Shown piece after piece: positions 24,419 through 37,699 of a stretch of 64,000 bases of DNA. The DNA is from Hevea brasiliensis. Lineage: Eukaryota > Streptophyta > Magnoliopsida > Malpighiales > Euphorbiaceae. The translations under genes and the position numbers were made by a program. Within the stretch, counting starts at the first letter, position 1; the number at the start of each line of letters is the position of its first letter. The notes under the pieces are model-generated. The model had not been told where the DNA came from and made no database searches. It saw nothing but the letters and a program-made list of their open reading frames with translations. Location of the stretch: contig NC_079505.1 of NCBI RefSeq assembly GCF_030052815.1, forward strand, positions 77,570,351-77,634,350, written 5' to 3'.

Positions 24419-27407
24419 GGCTATAACTATTAAAATGGACATTGTAACACCTTCTTTGCTATCTTCGATAAATTAAAAAAAGTGATTTGTGTTTTTCCCA
24501 CCAGTAAAAGATGAGGAAAAAAGAATCAAATTGAAAGGAAGTTGTGACATATAAATCAAATTTTGAAAGACCATCGGTAACTCTTGGTTTCTTATGTCAT
24601 TGCATATTTGTTGCCTTTGTTGGCTTTACACAAATCATTGAACTGCCAATTGGGAAGAAGAATGGAGCTTATGGCTCAACAAACTTCACAATGTGATTCA
24701 TATATATATCTACAATTAATTGTCTTAACTCTTGTCTAATTAATTATTAGAACATCTATCTCTATTTTTAAGCATGTACAGTATTTCAGTACATAATCAC
24801 ATAAACGATTCATTATTAATTTAGGATAAAAAGCAAAAGAAGCAAAACCCAATTAAAGGAATCTTAAAAATAACAATAGTTTCATTTTTCTTTCATGATA
24901 CCTATAGATTCATTCAATTCTTAATCATTTTCATTCTCTTTTAATATAACAATAATATTTACATTTTCAATAAAAAAATTCATGTATAGTTGGATGATAA
25001 ACAATAAAAATCCTTAAATAGTTTCAAAATGATAAAACTTGAAAGCGTTGCTTCATTAATATGACTCACATTTTCATCGTTTTAGTTGGATGGACATACA
25101 AAATAAAGAAAGAATTGTCAAAGGTTCATCAAGAAATTCCTGGTGAGGATTCTTCAATGCTCGAATTAGAGTGATAGTATTATGATAGAAATACAGTAGA
25201 GAGAGAATAGAGACATAAAGGAGATAGCGTAGGGAGAGAAAAGAGGAGAATGAGAAAGAATATTTTTTTATAATCTTATTTAGAGGGAAAGTGATAAGAG
25301 TAGATTTTTTGACATATTATAGAAATATATTCCTTACTAAAAGTTGATGTATTTTGTGTGAATATTTTATATTGTATCACAAAACATCGAATTTTTTTAC
25401 ACACAGCTCAATTATTAGAGTTACAAATAGGACTATAAAACGGAGAATCAATAAAAACACATAATTAAATTTATATAGTTAAATATTTAATTTAATATTT
25501 TATAAGTGTCATTCCATTTTGGGGAAACATTCCTTAAAAATTTTCTAGAATGCATATCATTTTCACTATAAAAATTTCCTCACTTTCATTAGACTATTAT
25601 GTATCACAGAATATCAAGTATTATTTTTAATTGATTGAATAAAAGAATTTAAAGAGATCTATGAGCGTATTGAACATATAAATTCAAAGCATAACATATA
25701 TACTTAATATGAAAAAAATTTATCACCTAACATAGGGTCATACGCTCTTTTCAAATGAATAATAGATAAAGTATTTGCGGAATCATTATCAAAATCAATA
25801 AAAAAATTTAAAGTGTTGGAAAATATTTATCTAGAATAATTTTTTAATAATCTTAAAATATTTTGCATATTGCATCTTTCTTTAAATTCATAGATGCTAA
25901 CAACTGTTTAATTTCGGTAAATTGTACACATCGTCTCTCAATTTAGATAATTATTTTATTTTAATCATTCAACTTTAATTTGTTAAAATAAAATATCTTT
26001 AATTTTAATTTTAGTTAAGCAAAAGTCCTTTTAACTTGCAATTACAGGTTTTTTGGCTTTTTTTTAATTAATATTTAATTAAAATAAATTTATGAATTAT
26101 TATTTATTATTTTTTATTGTGATTTAAAAATTAAAATATCAATAAAATATTATATATTAATAAAATATTATTTTAAAATTTTAAATTTATTATTATATTA
26201 CTATTTTTCCAATTGTTACAAATTAAATTTAACTAATAATAAATAACATATATAATTAATAATTTTATAAATAAATTTAGTTAAAATAAAATAATTTTGT
26301 TGATAATAATTATTAATTAATTTAATCATAAAGTAAAATTATGAGAGTAAAAAGGTAATTTTATTCTTTTTAACCAAAAACCTACTATTGCAAATCAGAA
26401 TGACTTTTTTGAAATAAAATTAAAGTTAAGAAATTTTATTTTAACAAATTAAAGTTGAGTATCTGACACATAATAATCACATAAATTAAGAGATGGTTAA
26501 TATAATTGAGCTGTTAAATTTCAGTGGCTTTTCTCCAATAATTATGCAGGTAGATTATCATAGAGAAGAAGACAAAACAAATCAAATTCAAGAGTTGAGT
26601 TTGACAAGGTGTTGTTGTTAACAAGTGACATTGATCTTAATCAACTTGCAAATCCATGAATCACAAAACAGTATTTCCCATTTCATATATCTGTGGCGCT
26701 AATTTTCCTGCTTGCTTCCAACGATTAATAAACATATTAAAACTCCTGTTGGCTGTCTACGTCCAATTTATTTTTTATATTTAACTTCATGGCCTTTTTG
26801 GCATCATTTTTATATATTAAAATTGTATTTATCATATAAATATTTTTAAGAGTGTGTTTTTTATATAATTCTAATATATTTAAAATAAAAAATTTAAAAT
26901 ACCCTCTAATAAAATTGAATCTTAATGAACAAAAAAAATCATTATTAATTAAACTACCTCAATCGAATTCTAAAATCAATTTATTGTTTATGTCTCTATT
27001 AATTTTATCTTCAATATTGTTGTTAGTATATACTTTTTTTAGAAAAAAAATAGCATTTAAATTTATAATTTTTTGTTATAATATATTAGACTACTAAATT
27101 ACAAAGAGTGGTATATATTTTTTCAATCTTCAAAATAATATATTTTCAAACATGATGCTTAATGATTTATTTTAATCATGTAACTTGGCATGAATGAAGA
27201 TCTAGATTATGGTTGAATATCATTTTTTTTTACCATTTTTATTACTAAAAAGCTAAATTTTAGTAATTTAAGGTTAAGTACCTTTTTAATTTTAATGAAG
27301 TTTTAAATTAGTAGCTAAATAAAATTACCAAATTGAGATAAATTTTTTCACAAATAGAATCAGCCACAATTTTAATTACTTATTTTGTCTAATATTAATG
27401 TGATTAG
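24419..27407. other. AT-rich intergenic region between copia element and NPF fragment
   Basis: About 3 kb without a supported gene. It contains the foldback MITE at 25915-26520. The 81-codon frame at 26852-27097 lies in pure AT-rich DNA, shows no recognisable domain and is not called as a gene. I looked for exons 1 and 2 of the NPF-like pseudogene here and did not find them. Confidence 0.6.
25915..26520. mobile_element. Foldback MITE with long terminal inverted repeats
   Basis: Left and right arms are inverted copies: the 24-base AACTTTAATTTGTTAAAATAAAAT at about 25971-25994 recurs exactly in reverse complement near 26437-26460. Matching continues outward to CTCTCAATTTA-like ends and inward to ACCTGTAATTGCAA/TTGCAAT-like segments, with an AT-rich centre. 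There is no coding capacity. The superfamily is not determined because I could not fix the terminal bases or target duplication. Confidence 0.7.
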
Positions 27408-28575
27408 GGAATGATTAGCTTAACAATATCAGCAACACTGCCAGAGCTAAGGGCACCACCATGTCAAGAGAATCAAGTGTGCCAGAAAGCCAATGCAGTT
27501 TAACTTGGAATTCTCTCTCTTTCTACATCCACTGGATATCTCTTGAGGAATCTGGCCTTGCGTGGAGGCATTTGGGGCAGATCAGTATTGTGGCGAAGAT
27601 CCAAAGCAAGAATGACAACTTGAAGATTCTTTAATTGGCACTTTTTCCTCATGGGGGATCAATTCTGTTGGCATCAACTGTGCTTGTTTATGTTCAAGAT
27701 TATGTTGGATGGGTCTGGGGCCTTGGAATTCCTGCAATTCCCATGCTCCTATCACTAGCCATATTTGTAGCTGGGTACCCACCCACTCTATCGAATTTTA
27801 GAGCCAGCTGGTTGTCCATTTACAAGATTGTTACAAGTCAATGTGGCTGCATTAAGAAAAAAGGAAGGTTTCTGCAGTTTCCAATCCTTATTTTTTGTAC
27901 TTTATGAGGAGCTTGATGCCTCTATTTCAGCAGATGGAATGCTTCATCATACTGAACAATTTAAGTTTCATTTCTTTTGCATATACTGATGCTGAAGAGG
28001 ATAACCCAGATCGGTACACCTAAGAAAATCTCATTTACAATGCAATGCAGATTTTTGGACAAGGCAGCCATTATGACAGATGAGAAGAAAGCTCAAACCA
28101 TTAGAAAAACCGAACCTATGGAGACCAAACACTGTTCATAGAGTTGAAGACTGAAATCTGTGATCAAAATGTTACCAATAATGGCTGTTGGAATCCTCTT
28201 TTTTACGGCCTCTGCCCAACAGAACACATTCTCACTGCAATTAACGAGCAAATACCATGAATAGGCATCTCACAAAATCCTTCCAAATCCCTGCTGCGTC
28301 TACGTCTGTGTTCAACATGACTTCATGCTTGCTACAATAGCTTTATACGACCGTATATTTTTTCCTTCCCTTCAAAAATTCACAGGGCTTGAGCGCGGCA
28401 AAAATTTCTTGCACAGAATGGCCATAGTTTTCGCCATTTCAATATTAGCCACTCTGGTTGCTGGATTGTTGAAGTCAAGAGGAAGCATATAGCATGGGCT
28501 ACTGGGATTACAAATAGCAACAGCACCACTCTTTCCGTATCAGTTTTTTTGGCTTGTGCCGCAATATAGCATTCC
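27408..28575 (+). pseudogene. Decayed NPF3-type (NRT1/PTR) transporter fragment
   Basis: The fragment corresponds to exons 3 and 4 of the intact transporter at 44050-48245. It opens after an AG acceptor with G-M-I-S-L-T-I-S-A-T-L-P (27408-27443), keeps LVYVQDYVGWVWGLGIP (27685-27735) and YEELDASISADG (27903-27940), then after an 86-bp putative intron (27965-28050) reads F-L-D-K-A-A-I-M-T and onward to an F-F-W-L-V-P-Q-Y-like end near 28575. Large deletions, stops and frameshifts occur throughout, exons 1 and 2 are missing, and homology stops before the last four membrane segments. It differs enough from the intact gene to be an old duplicate, not a recent copy. Confidence 0.88.
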
Positions 28576-29487
28576 CAGAATATTAATTCGGTTCTAAACC
28601 CACTTTGAACTGGACTGGTTCTAGTCAATTGGCATCGCAAAGATTTTTTTAAAAGAAAAAAATATTTCATTAGATGAAGTAAGAAACAAAACCCAAGTCC
28701 ACTGAAAATAAATTGTTGCATCAAAACTCCAACCCAAACCTAGATAAGAGGGCCAAATGGTATGACCCTGTCTTCTCTTCTGCAACAGCCAGACTTGCCT
28801 TCCTCCTTCAGCCTCTTCACTTCTCTGGTCTACAAAAAGGAGAGACTTGGCAGCATCAGCATGCAGAAGAGACCAAACAAAAAAAGGCAAAGGAAGTGGA
28901 AGTAGAGATGGCAACGGGTAAGGTACTAGTAAAAATCATTCAATCTAAACTCAAATCCAATTAATATTTTCAAAATTTAAACATGTCCCAAACTCGATTA
29001 AAATTTATTCTCAATTAACCAAATCCATTTCAAATCCGATTATTATTATTTAAAAAATATCGAATCCATTTAATTTTATATATTTTAATTAATAATTTAC
29101 ATAAAAAATTATTTTTATTAATAATTTATATTTAAAATTTTAATAATTTCATAAAATATTTAAATTCTATTTTATTTAAAATAAAATATATAAAAATTTA
29201 TAAATATTATTATAAAAAATATATATTTTATATTTAATAAGTATTTATATAAGCGGCTTCGAGTAACGGATATCCAATATTTAAACCTAAATCTGTTACA
29301 GATATCATTTTTCAAACATGAACTAGATTATATGCTACCTAAATCCTTCCTATTAGAATTTAGTTGGATCGAATATCCGCAAAAACCCGACCAATGGAAG
29401 AGCACTCCATGCATCCAAAAAGATCTTCCTTGCTCTAACACTTTCAAGCTCAGAGGAATAAGGGAGATTTATAGTGAGCTGGATAAG
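28576..29487. other. Unassigned sequence between NPF fragment and solo LTR
   Basis: The NPF homology ends abruptly near 28575. The 28620-28915 stretch has open frames on both strands without recognisable domains. From about 28904 (AGAGATGGCAACGGGTAA) to about 29390 (ATCCGCAAAAACCCGACCAA) the words resemble a dispersed plant repeat with GATGGCAACGGG and GGGTATCCGC-like motifs, heavily decayed. I cannot classify it further. Confidence 0.4.
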
Positions 29488-29492
29488 ACCAA

Positions 29493-30209
29493 TGTTAGAA
29501 TTATGACTCAAAATTCTAGTGAGATTTGAAGAGACATTTTCCTAATTTGAGTACGAGAAATATTCCTCAATAGGATAGAGGAATATTTTTTATATAGAGT
29601 AGAATTCTTATTTTAGTGTTATTTCTAAATTAAGTGGGACTCCTAATCAGATTAGGATTGAGAGAATTAACACTATAAATAGGAGAATGGTGAAAAAGTT
29701 TATTTGACTTTTAGCCCATAGAGTGAGACTGTTACCCATTGTAGAGAGAGTTTTGCCAATTGCTGAGGATTTGGCTCCGTCCATTGATGAGGGCACTTAC
29801 CCATTGCAGTGGAGAGAGACTTCAGCCTAAGGTGGAGTAAGGATATAAAATTCAAAAGGAAGGAATTCTTATCCATTGATGAGAGGGCACTTGCCCATAT
29901 AGTTGAAGGCACTCTTTGTCGTGTAGTGTTGTAATAGTAAATATATTGCGTTATGTGTAGAGGAGACTAAAAGAGACCAACTGATATATTTACTATGAGC
30001 AATTATGTAGTATAAGTTCTCTGGAGTAAAATTGGGTTTATAGGTAGTATAGTTTTGAATTTGTAATTGATGGTTTTTTATTGTTGATAATGGAAGATGG
30101 CATGCATGTGTATGTAGTCCTATGTAAAGAGGGTGAACCACATAAATATTGATATTTTGTGTGTTTCCTTTATTTTTTTACAGTTTATACATTTCCGCAG
30201 TGCACAACA
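29493..30209 (+). mobile_element. Solo LTR of a copia-type retrotransposon, 717 bp
   Basis: The segment begins TGTTAGAATTATGACTC and ends TGCACAACA, giving TGTT...AACA termini, and is flanked on both sides by ACCAA (29488-29492 and 30210-30214), a 5-bp target duplication. It has a promoter-like TATAAAT at 29674-29680. Two diverged copies of a TCCATTGATGAG...GGCACTT-CCCAT unit lie at about 29780-29806 and 29874-29902. No internal element sequence is present, so the rest was probably lost by LTR-LTR recombination. Confidence 0.88.
29674..29680 (+). promoter_or_regulatory. TATA box within the solo LTR
   Basis: CACTATAAATAGGAG is the classic U3 core promoter context of plant copia LTRs and is placed about 180 bp into the LTR. 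It points away from the NPF fragment, toward the intergenic desert. Confidence 0.6.
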
Positions 30210-31617
30210 ACCAAGGACCAGGACCATTACCGAACGAGTAGAGAAGAGCTTGACAACGTCAGGACCTTGCATGGTTGAGAAGTCCTGACAGAAATGATAA
30301 CCACATTGGCACCAATCTTTCAATATGCCAGCCGACAAACTATTCCAAGCAACTACATCGCAAATAGCAGGAGAGACGCCTTCAACAAGCAAAGCAAGCC
30401 CACATAACCCGATTAAATCTCCACTCAAGAGGGGGACTAGAATTCCAAATATAGAGATTGAGAAAACTAGACAAAAAAAAAACACAGAAGGAAAAGCTAA
30501 AAAAACCAAATGAAAACATAATTAAAGAATGGTAGGGGGAGGGTCCATGGCCAAATCGGCTTGACCTCCCTCTAAATTGTCGTTGAAACAGGCCTGTTTT
30601 TAGAGGGAGATGAGAGCATCTCTTTTAGAGAAAATGACTTTTATCAAATTGACCATCACTAAAAGTCATTTTTGAAAGTGTTTGAAATTGTAAAAAATGT
30701 GACAAGCGCACAAAAGATGCTTGGCATTGAAGTTGTAATTTGATTTTTAAAAAAGCATATTTTCAAATGTTGTTTAAAAAAAGTAATTTGAAAAAAATGT
30801 TTTAAAATTTTAGGCCAAAATATACTAAAGTTTATAAAAATAATTTTTGATAACATAATTAATATAATATTTTTTTAATAATATGTCAAACAGACTTTCA
30901 ATTAATCATTATGCTATATATAAATTAACTATTCATCATATATATGAATTTGAAAATGTTAAACGTGAATGTTATGAATTTAGGAGAATCACACCATAAA
31001 AATTAATTTTTAGTGTGAGAACATAAGTCTCATACTTTACCTAATTAGGATTATAATATTTTCTTATACTTAAACACTTGATATTCTCTCTTATAACGAC
31101 ATTGGTTTGATTCAGATTATTTTTTCTATAAAGCTATCAATAATTTTAATCTTGTTCATAAGATAGTTTAGAGTTCTATGAGACACTACAAGTAACAAGT
31201 AATTGTGTTAGATTTTGGCACTTACTGACGCTTAGGACCAACTATCTTTTTCGATAAAGTGAATTATAGCAAATCTCTTTCAGCCTCAACCCCAGGCCAA
31301 ACTGTCATCCTTAGCTTCTTGCAATTCCTGCTTTTGTGTGTTGTGCATCTATCATAACATGCTCTTCAACCATTCGTTATTCTTTGGACTACTTTTTGTC
31401 CTGTAGATTATCGCAAGGATTTGGCATAATTAGGATTCGTGTCCTGGTTCGAGCAAAGGACCACTATTTCTTTGTCTGGTAATAATCAATTATAGTACAC
31501 TCTTAATATATATTGTCTGGCTTGTGTTAAAGGTTATTGGCGAGCATGCATGTGAGAACAAGTATGGCTTATATGAATGGATGTTAGCTTATGGCTGCTA
31601 GTCACATTGTGAATATG

Positions 31618-31652
<35 letters not shown>

Positions 31653-32906
31653 CAACAATTTTTAATATCTTTAACGAGATGTATTGTCAATGAACTTGCT
31701 AATAAATTTTTTTCATAATTACGTTCAACTTTTTGAATTTTAAGAATTACCTTAAATTCCATCATATATTAATTTAAAACTTTATCAACCCTTATAATTG
31801 AAATTCTTGATTTATTTTTTTTAATTTAATGGAAATTTAATTGGTTGGAATAATAGTTGTTGGCTAAATAGTGAGGGGCAACTATCTCTTTTTCTTAATA
31901 TAAAGGTAACGAACCTTAGAATAAGTAAGCAGAAAGTCTTAAACTCAAAATCTCAAAATAGATAAATTTCTTTTTTAATTCATTGATAATTTCAATAAGA
32001 ATTGCAAAATTCCTTACTAATATGGAGAGGAAAAAATCTCTTATTTTTCAATTAGCAATAGAGTTAAAATCCTTTCAGTATAATAAATATAAAATTTAAT
32101 AATATATCTTATATGCTGTTGAAAATTTAAAATATACTATTAATAAAAATTATCAATGAGTATCAAGTGATGTGTATAAATTTTGTAACCCAAAGTTGTA
32201 ACATCACTTATAGCACTACTATGTATGATGTTGTATATATTATTTATTATTTTATATATTACCTTTATGTATAAATATATTATCTTAATATTATTTATTA
32301 TGTATAAATATATTATCTTAATATTATTTATTAATTATATATATATAATATATAAAAAATAAATATTAAATTACATTATTAAAATAAAAAAATAAATAAT
32401 TCACCGAAAAAATAACTATATATTATTAAAAGAATAAAAGAAAAATGGCAAATTTTCTTTTAAGCAGTTAAAATTTTTTACACTCTGATTTAGAGCGCAA
32501 TCAGTTTTAACTTATGTGAATCAATACACTTCCTTCCCCTCTCCTCTTTAAAAAATTTAAATGTCAAAGAGGAGAACTTTCGCTTTCCTCTTAGCCTTTC
32601 ACATGCATATAATTAATGTTTGAGGAGCCTCGAGGATGAGTTCACAAATAGGGTAGCAAATTTTTATTTGACTTGAATTCATGAGGTAGTTTATTACTTG
32701 TTTCTGAATTAAATAATATGTTTGAATTTATCCGATTAATTCAAATTTTAATTTACGATTCACAAATTATAATATAAAATTATTCAATTTAAATTTTTAT
32801 AAAAAAAATAAATTTTAAAATAACCAACAACTTAGAAATAATTCAAATTCAGTTGATTCATTTGCCAAATCTAAACAAGCCTCATAGACACTATTGTAGC
32901 CAGAGT

Positions 32907-32911
<5 letters not shown>

Positions 32912-32960
<49 letters not shown>
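32912..32960. repeat. (AT)n microsatellite
   Basis: About 24 perfect AT units in gene-free DNA. Confidence 0.95.
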
Positions 32961-32962
<2 letters not shown>

Positions 32963-35161
32963 TCAGTCAACTGTATACTGCTTAATGATGCAGCTCTTAT
33001 GTTTCTTCAACTTTCTTAAAAAAATTTTATTCATTGCTTAAAAAAAACAGAGAAGCTTTTCATCAAACAAATTCCAGGCATGACATTAAAACAATAGATG
33101 AATCTTGTGACGCAGTGGACCTAAAAATATTTACAGCATATGGATATGGTAGTGACCATAGAATGTGATATGAAGTGAAATCCCATGGCAAACAGAAGAT
33201 AATTCTATGACAATAAAGAGCATTAATCATTGCAACATAATGTGAAAATTAAATGAGATAGATAACCAAAAGAGAAGCCATTGTAACCAATAATTTATTG
33301 TGTTAAAAACGTTGAGGAATAATAAAACTATAGTGCCTCGTTGCTGAATGATACGTGGTGCAATTTTAGGAATAGCAGAAGTCCACTTGACAATAGAACT
33401 CCACTTGGCAACGTAGATGCTCTATTTCAATACCCAGCTTTACAATATTTATTTATTACCTAAACTCTGTTAACAACATTCATGAATTTAATAATAATAA
33501 ATTATTATTATTATTATTATTGACGTGTAAGCAATGAAAGTCTTAATAATTAATAAAAGACAAAAAAAAAATCAATAAACAAAACTCGAACTGTTTTGAA
33601 CTTCTAATACGTGCATAAGTGGTTTACTGAACCTTTCCAAAAAATTAAATGTATGTCAATTTTGTAGGATTTTATAAGGATTTGGAAAACTACTTGTCTT
33701 TCATGAATATTATAGTATCATTTAATATCTCTCTAATGGCAGTTAGATACACATATCATGATATGTTTATTTATTTAATATCGGGAATATGCCAAAAGAA
33801 AAAAAAAATATTAGGAGGCATTTTTTTTTTAATTTTTGATTTTTTTTTTCAATTGAAACGGATATGTTTCCGTCAAGTTTGCATCAGAAATTAAGAAGAA
33901 ATGTGAGTTGTCATTTGCTAATTTATTCTACTGCTACGTCCATTCATGCCCAAAATTGTTTAATTTATGAATTATATCTTTTTATTTTGACCAAAACTAC
34001 TAATTCTTCTTCTTTTTTTTTTTTTTTTAATCACAAATCACAGCTAAAACTTGGATTATTGAAAATCAGGCGAAACACAAGAGTTTAGGGATGCAGGCAA
34101 GCTAGGCAAGTCAATGGGAAACAATGTTTCCGTCGCGTTTAAAAAAAGAGAATTAAATTAACACATAAAGCCCAAACATCTTCCAGTGTCATGGTCGAAA
34201 CCATTCTCCTTTCTTGCAGTAGAGATAACAGAAATCAAGTCACTTTTTACGATAAATTTATCTGTCTATGTATAAAGTAAGAAAAATTTCGCTTGAAGCT
34301 ATTATGTAACCCTCCTTATAAGAAAGTACAAAAATAGTTAAAGAAATTGTCCATCACAAAATTTTATTGGTAATTACTGATTACTTTTATTGATGAAAAG
34401 GAAAAGACAAAAATATAAAAATTTTAATTATTTTTTACCAACTATATTACCTATCAAATACTAATGACACCTTTGCTGAACGGTGCTGATACTTAGAGCT
34501 TATTATTTATAAATCAAACTTATTTATATGTTAAGTATTTATTTTTTTAACAAATATTAATTTTCTTTTAAGTATTTTTATTATTACTATTATTATATCA
34601 ATTTTCATAATTTAAATAATTATTTTTATTTAATAATTGGTTACCAAAACTAAAGGTCTCAATAATTAAATTTATTATATTATGTTTTAGTTTATTAAAG
34701 ATATAGTTAATATTATTTTTTTCTTTAATGTTCATGCATTTTATAGTACTCATGTATTTTTAGTCATGGATCTTTTTTCCATTTTTACAATTCTTTTGTA
34801 TATTTCATTCATAAATTTGGTCTAGACCTGGTCAATAATAAATTCAAAACACAAATACGTGAAACTCATATATTTAATAGGTGAGATCTACTATACATCT
34901 TGTGTCTTGAGTCCACAGTGAATCGAGTCTAGTAAGAAAAGTCCATAATTTAAATTGAAATGTTAAAATTACTTAGTTATCTTTAAATAAGTATAAAAGT
35001 TGAATTAAAAATTAATTATTCATATTTTTATATTTACAAATTAAAATGAGATTGGTGGTTGTTATTTGATGAAAATTAAATACAAGTTAATCTAATAAAT
35101 TCTTATCACACAATTTAAAATCAAATGAGATTTTTCTGTTTTTACTTTTGCTCTAATAATT

Positions 35162-35166
<5 letters not shown>

Positions 35167-35225
<59 letters not shown>
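35167..35225. repeat. (AT)n microsatellite
   Basis: About 29 AT units, the longest pure dinucleotide tract in the window, in gene-free DNA. Confidence 0.95.
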
Positions 35226-35229
<4 letters not shown>

Positions 35230-36004
35230 TTATCTTCTCTCATTTTTTTCTTTCTTTTATTTCATTCTAATTAAAAAAATATTTTATTTACATATGTACA
35301 TGTAGATAAAATTAGTGATCTCTCATGTAAATTTTTGATTGATTAATTTAAATATATATTTATTTTTATATGATATGTTTACTTTATTGTTTTACTAATA
35401 TCTAGGCTTCATATCTTTTTAATTTTAATGATTATTATTTTTTTTAATCTTATGCTATTACGTAATATGATCTAATTATTTAGGGTTTATATTTATTTTT
35501 TGGTTTTTGAATCTATGAATTTTTATATAAGAATTTGATATAATATTTTAATGTTGACTGATTTTTATTTTTTAAAATAGTATAATTTATATTATAAAGT
35601 TATGTAATAATCAAATTATAATTTTGTAATATTTATATTTATTATAATTTTTTTGAATTGATAAATAATTCTTAAAATTTGATATTTTGTGTTATTTTTA
35701 TTTATTAATTTTATATATCCTATTATTTATGTGTACATGTGTGTTAGAAGATATTTTATTAACATATTACAATTGGTCACCAATTAAAATTTTCTAACTC
35801 CGTCCCTGCTAACTGTCTTACACCCAGGCAAACCATATTGATGGCAGGCAGCATCCCAGATAACTAAATATTATATGAAATTTATATTTAAGAAAAACTC
35901 ATATATATAAGACTGGTTTTCACTGCTTGAAAATATCTCACGAATTTTTTTTTATCAGACAAATATATAATATTATATTCTGCATTAATTATATATTTGT
36001 TATG

Positions 36005-36007
<3 letters not shown>

Positions 36008-36063
<56 letters not shown>
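36008..36063. repeat. (AT)n microsatellite
   Basis: About 27 AT units, only 0.8 kb after the previous tract. Confidence 0.95.
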
Positions 36064-36068
<5 letters not shown>

Positions 36069-37498
36069 ATAAATTTTCTTTTTTTATCCTAGTAGATACA
36101 CATATATAATCTTGAGATTATTAAGTATGCATAATATATTGCATTTTTACTCGTATAAATATGAAATTCATCGAAAGTATTATATACTTAAACAGATATT
36201 TCTCAATATCTATTTGTTATGAACTATGTTTTATGCTTTATTTTTTTTAACTGAGTTAAATTTTGTTTACTTAGAAAATAATTTATTTTTGGTGTAAATA
36301 ATTATCATTCATATTCTTTAATAAGATTGGCTTCAAAATAGCACTGTACTTGATAAATTTCACTTAAACTACTCGCTTTTTTTTTTTTTATGTTTTCTTT
36401 CCCAGATTTATAAATATATACATCTTCCTTATGGAAAATCATATCTACCTAGTGGAGATTGCATACTTCAAATTGGATACTAAGATTCATTCAAACTTGT
36501 AAAATCTAAGAATCAGATCCAAAAAGATTACTCTCTCTTTCGAGAAGATTTTGCATTCACTTTAGTTAGGCTTCATGATCAGGCCTGCACTTCACTAAAA
36601 TATTGCCAGATTATCATGTAGAAAATCACAACACGAAAAGGGTTCACAAAAAAAGACGGGGACCTCAAAGGATACGTGCCTTACGAAAGGGCACATAGTA
36701 CTCTTGCCACCCATGTTCTTCAAAATAAAAAACCATATGCACTGCCTAATTAGGTCCCCCATTATCCCCAAACAAATAAAAAAACGACCCCTTTCCTTTT
36801 TCCTTTTTTTTTTTTTGTTCTTTTTGTAACTTCAAAAAAGAAGCAAATAATTCACGGTTGGTCTTATCTGATACGTCATGGTCAGAAGTTGCGGACCACT
36901 TGGTCCGCTTTGTCCCTTCGAAGGCCCCAACACCGGCCACCCAAGTTGCTCCTCGGAAAATAATAGTTCCATAGTGTGGGTCTTGACTCCAGAGAGAGAC
37001 ATCGAGTCACAGCCGCAGTCACCTGATCTAATCATGCAAGACTTGGAGACTTCAGGACGCGTGGTTGGCGGATGAGCTGATCGACACTTGAATTTAATGG
37101 ACATGGAATCTAGAAGGTCACAAATTACTAGTGCGTAACTTCAAATTCAATCCACTAAAAATTCAGTGATCTGTGAATGGGCAGATTTTGGGTTAGGGTT
37201 CAACTCCATTATTGCTTTCATCATCCGTGGCGTCAAAAGTCTTAAAATGGGCAAGGGATAAGCAAACTAAGCATGCACCTCCTTTGAATCATTAGGTTCT
37301 TGATTTTTTTTTTCTCCACTACATTTGTTGTTTTGTGTTTGTTCATATAGTTAGATAGTTTATGGCCATTTATAGTGGCTCCTTTTTCCGGCCAAATCTC
37401 TCACGAAGCATCGACCAACCCATCTGCGCCTATCATTATTTCTCTAGAAGTAGGAAAAACAAGATGGTTGACCATTATTATTTGCATATTTAGGAAGG

Positions 37499-37501
<3 letters not shown>

Positions 37502-37559
<58 letters not shown>
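37502..37559. repeat. (AT)n microsatellite
   Basis: About 28 AT units. A (TAA)n tract follows at 37651-37695. Confidence 0.95.
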
Positions 37560-37560
<1 letters not shown>

Positions 37561-37650
37561 GTAACTTAATGTAACTTGCCTTATAAATTTTGATATCTAA
37601 TTTTAAGTATTAAATTCCTTTATAAGCTAATTGTTTGAAGAAACAAATTC

Positions 37651-37695
<45 letters not shown>
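37651..37695. repeat. (TAA)n microsatellite
   Basis: About 15 uninterrupted AAT/TAA units. Confidence 0.95.

Positions 37696-37699
<4 letters not shown>

Larger units (their letters stand above)
29353..30509 (-). pseudogene. Unrecognised reverse-strand reading frame split by a solo LTR
   Basis: On the reverse strand an ATG at 30509 opens a frame of 100 codons that reaches the target duplication at 30210. On the far side of the solo LTR, removing the LTR and one copy of ACCAA, the same frame continues from 29487 for another 44 codons to a TAA at 29355-29353. The first part starts with a hydrophobic, signal-like stretch (MVFLAFPSVFFFCLVF) and has several Cys residues (W-C-Q-C-G-Y-H-F-C). I do not recognise the protein. 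It may be an exon or a fragment of another repeat. Frame continuity is seen; coding function is inference. Confidence 0.4.

Noticed and set aside
24640..24700. Possible exon 1 of the NPF-like pseudogene (an ATG in ATGGAGCTTATGGCTC)
   Set aside because: The following codons do not match the N terminus of the intact transporter and no donor follows in phase.
26852..27097. 81-codon frame as a small membrane protein
   Set aside because: Composition is that of the surrounding AT-rich DNA, with no initiation context or recognisable domain.
28621..28964. Overlapping frames on both strands after the NPF fragment
   Set aside because: No domain is recognised and opposite-strand frames overlap; listed only as unassigned sequence.
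33855..34140. Two copies of ATGTTTCCGTC-GTTT as a possible element boundary
   Set aside because: Only about 15 bases match and no termini or duplications accompany them.
32853..37569. Small frames rich in Ile-Tyr repeats (32853, 35927, 37375)
   Set aside because: They are translations of (AT)n microsatellites with no other coding signal.
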